From positions 1-7,219 of the forward strand of contig QMYF01000020.1 in NCBI GenBank assembly GCA_003662515.1: a stretch of DNA of 7,219 bases. Direction: 5' to 3'. Both the position numbers and the translations under genes were made by a program. Positions within the stretch are counted from its first letter, which is position 1, and each line of letters begins with the position of its first letter. Shown piece by piece: positions 1 through 4,769 of this stretch. The DNA comes from Candidatus Hecatellales archaeon (GTDB lineage: Archaea > Thermoproteota > Bathyarchaeia > Hecatellales > Hecatellaceae). Under the pieces are notes generated by a model. The model was not told the DNA's origin, did no database searches, and saw only the letters and a program-made list of their open reading frames with translations.

Positions 1-109
1 AAAGTTTTCACTTTGAAAGGAACCCCGGGCAGCCCTAAATATTTCTAAACTGCACGATTTATCTTTTGGCTGCTCTCCAGATACTAGGGCTCCAATGTAT
101 ATGAGGTGT

Positions 110-115
110 AAAAAA
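110..115 (-). terminator. U-rich transcription stop after the glutamate synthase-like gene
   Basis: Read on the minus strand this is a run of six T, beginning 18 nt past the TAA stop of the gene at 133-1740. No convincing hairpin precedes it. Archaeal RNA polymerase commonly terminates at oligo-U tracts, so this is the likely 3' end of that transcript. The rest of 1-132 shows no supportable gene or RNA. Confidence 0.4.
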
Positions 116-132
116 GTAGTGTTGAGGAAAAG

Positions 133-1740
133 TTAGTCAAGTATTTGCTCTATGAGTTCGGCGTCGCTTTCATGAGGCATCGGTAGACCTGTTACGGCTG
201 CAGCTCTCTCAGTTAGGGCTATTAAGTCATTCCTGTTTATCAGCTCTATTTTGAACTTTCTGGAGCCTGCTAGGAGCTGCTGGAGGCTCACTCTCACCCT
301 GTCATAGAGGTAGCTGTATAGGCCGACTGCGCCCCACGGGATACTCTTAAACCTATCTCCATACCTAGCTTTAAGCTCAGCAACGCATCTGAAGAATTTC
401 TCAGGTGTTGAACCATACTCCTCGGCGAAGGCCTTTGGAAGCTTGCCTTTCTGGGCTAACTCAACAAAGTATTCGGCTTTCATCACCGCTGTTAGCGGCG
501 ATCTGCCCATGACAACTCCCTTAACTATTGGGCCGTCTCCGAAGTTGCTTAGGGCTATAGCCTTATAGATCTGGCTTTCTTCGATAAAGCCTCCAGCCAT
601 CACTATGTCTGGTACATGCTTACCCTTCTTCTTAAGGATTTGAGCGCACTTTAAGACTACAACTTCAAGGTAAACGGTTGGTATGCCCATCTCGTCCATC
701 ATTGGAACAGGGCTCATACCTGTTCCGCCGCCAGCACCATCGAAGGTCACATAGTCGACTTTAGCCTCTGAAGCCACCTTGAGGGTGAAGGCTACAGCTG
801 CAGGCCTATAGCATCCAGTCTTAATTGAGACACCTTTAGCTCCCTGACTTCTAAGCCACTCAATATCCTCTATGATATCCTTCTCAACAGGCATTCCAAC
901 CCTGCTATGCCTCTCAAAGGAGTCAAAGAGGCCTTGCTTGAAGGCGTCTTGCACTACCGGGTCTTCCGGGTCTGGAATTACCACGTAACCTCTCTTTTTA
1001 AGTTCAATGGCCCTATTAAGGTCTCTTATTCTAATTTCTCCTCCTATAGCTTTGGCTCCCTGACCCCACTTGCGCTCGATGAAGTTGACTTCAAGTTTGG
1101 ATAGGACATAGACATCCACTCCCAACCTCTGGTCTTCAACATTCGTCTGAACTATTACATCCCCATACTTTCCATCCCAGAATTCCTTAAAGGTTTTAAC
1201 CCGCCGCTCCATCTCCTTAGAGTAGGTAACCTTTCCGTTAGTTATCTGGGATTCTGGATCCACTCCGCAGACGTTTTCACCTATAATTATTGCTATTCCT
1301 GAAATGGCTGCTCCAATAGCTAGACTATCCCAGTTAATCCTAGCCACATCGGTTGAACCGTAGGCACCTATCATGACTGGAACCTTTAAGGGCATCTTAC
1401 CTACAACGATTTCAGTTGAGGCGTTTGGGAATAGGGCTACGTCCGGATCTGGCTCTATACCCTCAGCGCCTAGGAGAGCTGCTTGTATGTTTATATGAGA
1501 CCAGTCTAGGCCGTAATCTTTTAGAGACCCAGCTGTGCTATAGCCGAAATATTTCGGCATAGGGTAAATCGCTTCTCTGCCTCTGAAGGCTGATAAGCCT
1601 ATCTGGCAGAGAACCGGGCAGTCATAGATACATATTGGACACATACCGCTTATGCTACTGGTATCCTTAACTCTACTTATAGTTCCAGTCGTAGATTTCG
1701 CGTTAAGATATGAGGAGTTCGGGTGAACTCTTTCCGACAG
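133..1740 (-). CDS. Glutamate synthase-like FMN-binding oxidoreductase (stand-alone GltB central/FMN domain), CTG start
   Basis: This is a stand-alone protein matching the FMN/synthase part of glutamate synthase, with no glutaminase domain, so any ammonia would have to come free or from a partner. Counting from the internal ATG at 1644, GltS-type motifs are GQGAKAIGGE (195-204), DGAGGGTG (302-309, flavin/phosphate loop) and AGGF (350-353). The 3Fe-4S cysteine motif of classical GltS is absent. Instead C2, C5, C9 and C13 form an N-terminal C-x2-C-x3-C-x3-C motif likely to hold an Fe-S cluster. The frame stays open 32 codons upstream to CTG at 1740, 7 nt after a perfect AGGAGGG; the ATG at 1644 has no SD. 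The extra residues (HPNSS...ISRVKDTSSISG) resemble the leader that family members, as I recall them, carry before the first cysteine. With CTG the protein is 535 aa; with ATG it is 503 aa. The reaction is unproven: it could be glutamate synthesis or another FMN/Fe-S oxidoreductase role. Family confidence is high, start confidence moderate. Confidence 0.85.
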   Translation of the reverse strand: MSERVHPNSSYLNAKSTTGTISRVKDTSSISGMCPICIYDCPVLCQIGLSAFRGREAIYPMPKYFGYSTAGSLKDYGLDWSHINIQAALLGAEGIEPDPDVALFPNASTEIVVGKMPLKVPVMIGAYGSTDVARINWDSLAIGAAISGIAIIIGENVCGVDPESQITNGKVTYSKEMERRVKTFKEFWDGKYGDVIVQTNVEDQRLGVDVYVLSKLEVNFIERKWGQGAKAIGGEIRIRDLNRAIELKKRGYVVIPDPEDPVVQDAFKQGLFDSFERHSRVGMPVEKDIIEDIEWLRSQGAKGVSIKTGCYRPAAVAFTLKVASEAKVDYVTFDGAGGGTGMSPVPMMDEMGIPTVYLEVVVLKCAQILKKKGKHVPDIVMAGGFIEESQIYKAIALSNFGDGPIVKGVVMGRSPLTAVMKAEYFVELAQKGKLPKAFAEEYGSTPEKFFRCVAELKARYGDRFKSIPWGAVGLYSYLYDRVRVSLQQLLAGSRKFKIELINRNDLIALTERAAAVTGLPMPHESDAELIEQILD

Positions 1741-1747
1741 GTTAAAT

Positions 1748-1754
1748 CCCTCCT
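1748..1754 (-). promoter_or_regulatory. Shine-Dalgarno that decides a CTG start
   Basis: AGGAGGG on the minus strand matches the archaeal anti-SD (CCUCC) perfectly and sits 7 nt before the CTG at 1740-1738. No ATG, GTG or TTG in this frame lies between it and the ATG at 1644, and an in-frame TAG at 1755-1753 closes the frame just upstream. It therefore points to CTG as the initiation codon. Confidence 0.6.
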
Positions 1755-1759
1755 AGTCA

Positions 1760-1806
1760 ACTGCATTCGGAAATTGCAGTATTAGTTTACTTGAGGAATT
1801 AATAAG
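1760..1806 (-). promoter_or_regulatory. Candidate promoter with operator-like inverted repeat for the glutamate synthase-like gene
   Basis: On the minus strand an AT-rich TATA-like element (CTTATTAAT, 1806-1798) lies about 60 nt upstream of the CTG start, predicting transcription from about 1776. A perfect 6-bp inverted repeat with a 9-nt spacer, ACTGCA (1760-1765) and TGCAGT (1775-1780), overlaps that predicted start, a typical repressor position. Both elements are short, so this is suggestive only. Confidence 0.35.
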
Positions 1807-2071
1807 ATTTACGGAAAACAATTTCCTATTGATTGCTTTGGAAAGTATTGAGTTTTGGGTGTCCTTATCACAGGTTCTTCCAGTCTAAGTGCTCAACAAT
1901 AATGGCAAATCCTTAAACTGAAAATCTCAACGTTTCACCGTAAACCCTGCGCCCAATTATGTCATTAAAGCGATCCTCAGATCCGGGACATAGGTATTCT
2001 GTACTACTCATTATTAGCGGGTGACCGGGGTCTCAGAAATGTTAAGGTATTTCGATAAATTCAAAAAATAC

Positions 2072-2080
2072 GATATATAG
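2072..2080 (+). promoter_or_regulatory. TATA box of the Fe-S protein gene, predicting a leaderless transcript
   Basis: GATATATAG is centred near 2076, preceded by an A-rich stretch (2062-2069) that could serve as BRE. The usual archaeal spacing of about 25 nt puts transcription start near 2101-2103, exactly at the ATG at 2103. This predicts leaderless initiation at 2103 rather than at the downstream ATG at 2156. Confidence 0.45.
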
Positions 2081-2102
2081 ATGCTTTGAAAGTTGTGAAA
2101 CC

Positions 2103-2183
2103 ATGAAAATTCTGTTAGTTATCCCAAAAAGAGAGGAGCTGAAAATGCAAGAAAAATGGGGGAAGAAACGGCCTCAACTCTGA
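2103..2183 (+). other. Out-of-frame N-terminal segment of the Fe-S protein (or 26-aa leader peptide)
   Basis: An ATG at 2103 opens 26 codons beginning MKILLVIPKREEL and ending at TGA 2181-2183. The peptide starts like the first strand of a Rossmann-like alpha/beta fold, which the downstream protein otherwise lacks. It overlaps the main frame at 2156 and is out of phase with it: one base is missing (or two are extra) near the A5 and G5 runs at 2152-2162. Adding one A or one G there would fuse it smoothly into the frame that continues as GEETASTLKDF. An SD-like AGAGGAG (2132-2138) sits 6 nt before an ATG at 2145, also in this upstream frame. The alternatives are a consensus error, a real frameshift mutation, -1 recoding, or a short upstream ORF coupled to the gene. 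Confidence 0.5.
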
Positions 2184-3235
2184 AAGATTTTCAGATAGAG
2201 GAGGTTGAAGTTTCTAATCTAGATAAAGAGGAAATTGCAAATGCTGTTGCAAAGACCTATGTGACTGGGCAAAATATTAAGGCTACAATTATCTTAGGTG
2301 TAACAGGTCCTCTGCTTTTAAAGGAGCTTAAGAAAATTTTTGGGATACCTTTCTTAAGTTTTGATAATGTTATTCTTTCGGTTGTTGGAAGGTCTCCCCT
2401 AGCTCGCGTAGTTTCCGTTGTTTCTACGTTTTCTGAGGAGAAAACACTGTTAACTTGTAAGGCAGTTTACGAGTTCATACCAAACCAGATCTACATTTTA
2501 AATAGTAAGGACATAGGAGAGATTCCTCAGCTTTACCGCCGTGGCTACCATATCATTATTCCATGCTCAGCAGAATTAGTATCTAAACCTGAACTGTTAG
2601 ACAATCTATTAAAAGGGCTGGAAGGAGTCAGTGTCGAAAACCCTTTATCCTATTTTAAAGAGGAAATTTACTCTTTGAATCTAGGCAAGGGTAAGCCTTC
2701 AACCTACAAAATTGAGAGGATTTTACCCTGTATTGCAGATTCTTCAAAAATTAGGTTTATAGCCCAGCTGAATGCTAATGTAGAAGACCTACTTCCGATT
2801 CTTTACTTACATCTTAAACGTTCCAACTACCTTGAAGCTCTAGACGCCTTAACATTCACAACAGACAAAGAAGAAATGATAACAATTTATGGAAACGGCA
2901 AGGTTTGCGCAGGAAAAGTTAAAGATGAAAATAGGGCAAAGGAAATTCTTCTGGAACTTATAGATTTACTGTCAAAGGCTTATGATTATCTTTCTCGGCA
3001 TGGTTCTCCCCCAGCTGAGATGTTTGAAGCTAGGCGTAAGCTTAACCCTAACATAGTTTATAGCTACCTACCTAAGCTAAACTGTGGAAAATGTGGAGAG
3101 AAATCTTGCTTCACCTTTGCCATCAAGCTCATATCCGGAGAAAAGAAGCTTTCAGAGTGTAAACCTTTAGTAGAGGAAGAAAAATACAGAAAAAACAGGG
3201 AGTTCTTAGAGAAGCTGTTTAATCCTCTTCTTTGA
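2156..3235 (+). CDS. Fe-S protein with C-terminal CdhE/AcsC-type 4Fe-4S domain
   Basis: The 359-aa in-frame part is soluble, with no signal peptide or membrane segment. Residues 1-185 form an alpha/beta region I cannot name (ATIILGVTG at 43-51 and YHIIIPC at 131-137 look like buried strands). Residues about 196-275 (SKIRFIAQLN... MITIYGNGKV...) resemble the small alpha/beta module I recall preceding this Fe-S domain in archaeal and anaerobic bacterial proteins. Residues 304-337 carry C310-x2-C313-x4-C318-x16-C335 within LPKLNCGKCGEKSC, the Fe-S domain (PF04060 type) of the gamma subunit of CO dehydrogenase/acetyl-CoA synthase and of corrinoid activators. An electron-transfer or corrinoid-related role is inference; no corrinoid or CODH gene is visible here. 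The true N-terminus is probably at 2103 in another frame. The ATG at 2156 is 17 nt from the nearest SD-like sequence, too far for normal use. Confidence 0.75.
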   Translation: MGEETASTLKDFQIEEVEVSNLDKEEIANAVAKTYVTGQNIKATIILGVTGPLLLKELKKIFGIPFLSFDNVILSVVGRSPLARVVSVVSTFSEEKTLLTCKAVYEFIPNQIYILNSKDIGEIPQLYRRGYHIIIPCSAELVSKPELLDNLLKGLEGVSVENPLSYFKEEIYSLNLGKGKPSTYKIERILPCIADSSKIRFIAQLNANVEDLLPILYLHLKRSNYLEALDALTFTTDKEEMITIYGNGKVCAGKVKDENRAKEILLELIDLLSKAYDYLSRHGSPPAEMFEARRKLNPNIVYSYLPKLNCGKCGEKSCFTFAIKLISGEKKLSECKPLVEEEKYRKNREFLEKLFNPLL

Positions 3236-3251
3236 AGACCTTCAATAAGGG

Positions 3252-3269
3252 TAAAGAAAAAGTGAAAAG
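3252..3269 (-). terminator. U-rich stop after the DGC-domain gene
   Basis: On the minus strand this reads as a T-rich stretch with T4 and T5 runs, starting 23 nt past the TAA at 3295-3293. It lies between two convergent genes and would end the TauE-DGC transcript. No stable hairpin was recognised. Confidence 0.35.
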
Positions 3270-3292
3270 TTTGCGATAAACGCTGATTTCCG

Positions 3293-3749
3293 TTAACAGT
3301 TGTTTACGTTTATTCCTCTAAAATTGTCTTTTATAATAAGTTCTTTTGCCTTTCTCACCTCATCGGCGGAAATGTATTTCTCGATGCCCAGGCCTTTACC
3401 AATGTCGATGTGCAGAGCCTTCTTTTTCATGCCTATATCCCTAGTCAAAGTAATACTCTTTGTAATCTTAAAACCAGCAGCCTCTATTGTTTTTCGGCTA
3501 CATTCAAATGGGTAACCGTCCACAGTAATGATCTTCTTCGCCGCCTTAGTCTTCTCTAAAACGGGTTTTACCTTTAATTGTACCGAGGGCAGACACCCGA
3601 TAGGCTGCTTTTTCTAGGCCAAGCTCTTTAACCGCTTCCAGACATGCAAGGGCACTAGTTATTCCAGTATTCGACAGTCCTCCAAAGCATGAAAATATAA
3701 TGCACTCATGGGTTGACATTCCTTCCCGCCACTCTTTCTCCTCTGCCAT
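3293..3749 (-). pseudogene. DGC-domain putative zinc-binding protein, split by a +1 frameshift
   Basis: Two overlapping frames make one protein of about 151 aa. The first half (from ATG 3749, MAEEKEW) contains IIFSCFGGLSNTG and stops at TAA 3548-3546. The second continues one frame over as PVLEKTKAAKKIITVDGYPFEC through TAA 3295-3293. Skipping one A of the AAAA at about 3564-3561 joins them as ALGTIKGKPVLEKTKAAKK, giving the spacing I expect between the two halves of the family. DGC-domain proteins (PF08859) are named for a central Asp-Gly-Cys and have four putative metal-binding cysteines. Here the SC and final C are present, DGC has become DGY, and the usual CLAG cysteine is replaced (YRVSALG). 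The cellular function of the family is unknown. The gene sits 47 nt after the TauE gene on the same strand, so co-transcription is likely. The start is uncertain: ATG 3779 or 3719 are alternatives, and none has a good SD. If the shift is a sequencing error, this is an intact but cysteine-poor homologue. Confidence 0.7.
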
Positions 3750-3796
3750 CTTAAATCCCCGCGCTTTATCCCCATTCATGCAGTAGCCGACTCTGC

Positions 3797-4645
3797 TCAT
3801 ATTGGGAAGCCGAGCATTTTCAAGCCTATGTAAACATAGAGGAGGCCTAAGCATATCCTGAGGATTTTCGGCCTTGTTCTTTCGCTTACAATAGCGCCTA
3901 ATATTGAGAAGGCGGCACTCGTCAACCCGAGGGTTAGGAAGGCTCCATAGTTAAAGTATCCTATGCTGTAGGGTGGGAAAATGCTATTTTTAAGGTTTTG
4001 AACTTGTAAACCGTAAAGCATATAGCTAATAGAACCTATCCCAGAGCTGACAACCATCATTGCTAAGGAAAGAAGAATTGAAAGATGCATGGGGAAGCCT
4101 AAAACCAGGTTTAGGAGTGGAACATAAACAAGCCCCCCGCCAATCCCTATAAACGCTGCGAAGGTTGCAGCTATAAACCCCCAACAAAAACCCTTAACCA
4201 TACTTAGGCTCGGTATTTCTTCTACGGGTTTCGGCTTTGCTGTTAAAAACCTCCAGGCGCCAATAAGGCAAACCACGCCAAAAAGCATTTTCATAATCCA
4301 TCCTGGAGCATAAGAGGTTACTGTAGCCCCTAAAACCGCGCCGACACCAGCACCTAAACCTAAACCCTTCCATAGGTTAAAGGGAAACTTTTTTGTTTTT
4401 CCAGCCTTCGTATGCATTTTGGCTCCGATTAGGGCTGTAGGAACAACAACAGCCAAATTTGTTCCAAAAGCAACCTTAACAGCAACATCTAGAGGGCAAC
4501 CAAAACCTGTAAACATAAAAATCATTACAGGAACCATGATAAAACATCCACCAACACCAAACATTGCACTAACAAACCCAACGCCAGCACCAGCAACAAG
4601 AAAAATCCAAACCCACAATGGAACGGTGAAAACCATGCCAACCAC
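3797..4645 (-). CDS. TauE/SafE-family membrane transporter (probable anion exporter)
   Basis: A 282-aa hydrophobic protein with about eight membrane segments and the internal duplication of the TauE/SafE family (PF01925). The N-terminal copy has FGVGGCFIMVPV (29-40) and the C-terminal copy has IGIGGGLVYVPLL (166-178), the paired glycine-rich motifs of the family. FGTNLAVVVPTALIGA (60-75) is the usual segment after the first motif. Characterised members export sulfite, sulfoacetate or related small organic anions; the substrate here cannot be read from sequence. The frame starts at GTG 4645, which lies at the predicted transcription start given the TATA box at 4670-4675, so a leaderless message is likely; ATG 4636 is an alternative three codons in. 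Its stop is 47 nt before the DGC-domain gene. It diverges from the Liv importer genes across a symmetrical promoter region, suggesting joint control. There is no signal peptide beyond the first membrane helix. Confidence 0.88.
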   Translation of the reverse strand: MVGMVFTVPLWVWIFLVAGAGVGFVSAMFGVGGCFIMVPVMIFMFTGFGCPLDVAVKVAFGTNLAVVVPTALIGAKMHTKAGKTKKFPFNLWKGLGLGAGVGAVLGATVTSYAPGWIMKMLFGVVCLIGAWRFLTAKPKPVEEIPSLSMVKGFCWGFIAATFAAFIGIGGGLVYVPLLNLVLGFPMHLSILLSLAMMVVSSGIGSISYMLYGLQVQNLKNSIFPPYSIGYFNYGAFLTLGLTSAAFSILGAIVSERTRPKILRICLGLLYVYIGLKMLGFPI

Positions 4646-4667
4646 ATAGCCTTTAGTCTTTAACGGG

Positions 4668-4680
4668 CCTATAAAGGTTT
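4668..4680 (-). promoter_or_regulatory. BRE/TATA promoter of the TauE-family gene
   Basis: On the minus strand AAACCTTTATAGG resembles a purine-rich BRE followed by a TATA box (TTTATA, 4675-4670). The usual spacing puts transcription start near 4647, at or next to the GTG start at 4645. It lies mostly within the left arm of the inverted repeat at 4672-4708. Confidence 0.5.
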
Positions 4681-4708
4681 AGTAGAAACTAAGAAAACTA
4701 AACCTTTA
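4672..4708. repeat. Perfect 12-bp inverted repeat joining two divergent promoters
   Basis: TAAAGGTTTAGT (4672-4683) and ACTAAACCTTTA (4697-4708) are exact reverse complements, separated by 13 nt. Each arm carries the BRE and first part of the TATA box of one divergent promoter, pointing outward. Centre-to-centre distance is 25 bp, about 2.5 DNA turns, so the arms face roughly opposite sides of the helix. It may simply be two copies of a favoured promoter core, or a symmetrical operator for a shared regulator. Confidence 0.7.
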
Positions 4709-4713
4709 AATAT
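4700..4713 (+). promoter_or_regulatory. BRE/TATA promoter of the Liv importer operon
   Basis: AAACCTTTAAATAT reads as BRE plus TATA box centred near 4708, predicting transcription start near 4733 and a leader of roughly 37 nt before ATG 4770. The first eight bases are the same as the BRE/TATA core of the divergent TauE promoter. Confidence 0.5.
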
Positions 4714-4739
4714 TCAATGAAGCTCAAAATTCCTTTTTA

Positions 4740-4754
4740 GGAACAGGCTGTTCC
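4740..4754. promoter_or_regulatory. 15-bp palindrome in the Liv operon leader, candidate operator or RNA switch
   Basis: GGAACAG and CTGTTCC flank a single G, forming an uninterrupted 7-bp-arm palindrome just downstream of the predicted transcription start. As DNA it looks like a dimer-binding operator. As RNA its right arm (with the next C) can alternatively pair with GGGAA at 4761-4765, which overlaps the SD, so the two pairings exclude each other. A third segment, TTCC at 4730-4733, can pair with the left arm. Confidence 0.45.
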
Positions 4755-4769
4755 CAAGGGGGGAAGTCT

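Larger units (their letters stand above)
1741..2102. other. Divergent intergenic region, about 360 bp
   Basis: The region separates two divergent genes. It holds the leader and TATA-like element of the minus-strand gene on its left side and the TATA-like element of the plus-strand Fe-S gene on its right side. The middle (about 1850-2040) shows no tRNA fold, repeat array or convincing gene. One minus-strand 32-codon frame (2011-1913, with a CPGSEDRFNDIIGRR stretch) lacks an SD and is only a weak candidate. Confidence 0.5.

Noticed and set aside
1..48. Plus-strand frame open from the window edge to a TAA at 46-48, possibly the end of a gene
   Set aside because: Only 15 codons are visible, with no recognisable motif; chance alone explains an open stretch this short.
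907..1104. Plus-strand 65-aa frame inside the glutamate synthase-like gene
   Set aside because: It is fully inside a strongly supported gene on the other strand, with no SD and no recognisable motif.
2181..2183. TGA considered as a selenocysteine codon in the Fe-S gene's upstream frame
   Set aside because: The frame after this TGA does not continue the protein family; the conserved sequence is in another frame, so a shift explains the break, not recoding of the stop.
3300..3515. Plus-strand 71-aa hydrophobic frame opposite the DGC gene
   Set aside because: The opposite strand carries family-matching sequence (VDGYPFEC, LTRDIGMKKKALH), so the hydrophobic reading is a shadow.
3750..3854. N-terminal extension of the DGC frame to ATG 3854
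   Set aside because: The extra 35 residues mostly overlap the end of the TauE-family gene, look like no family sequence, and MAEEKEW at 3749 begins the conserved part more naturally.
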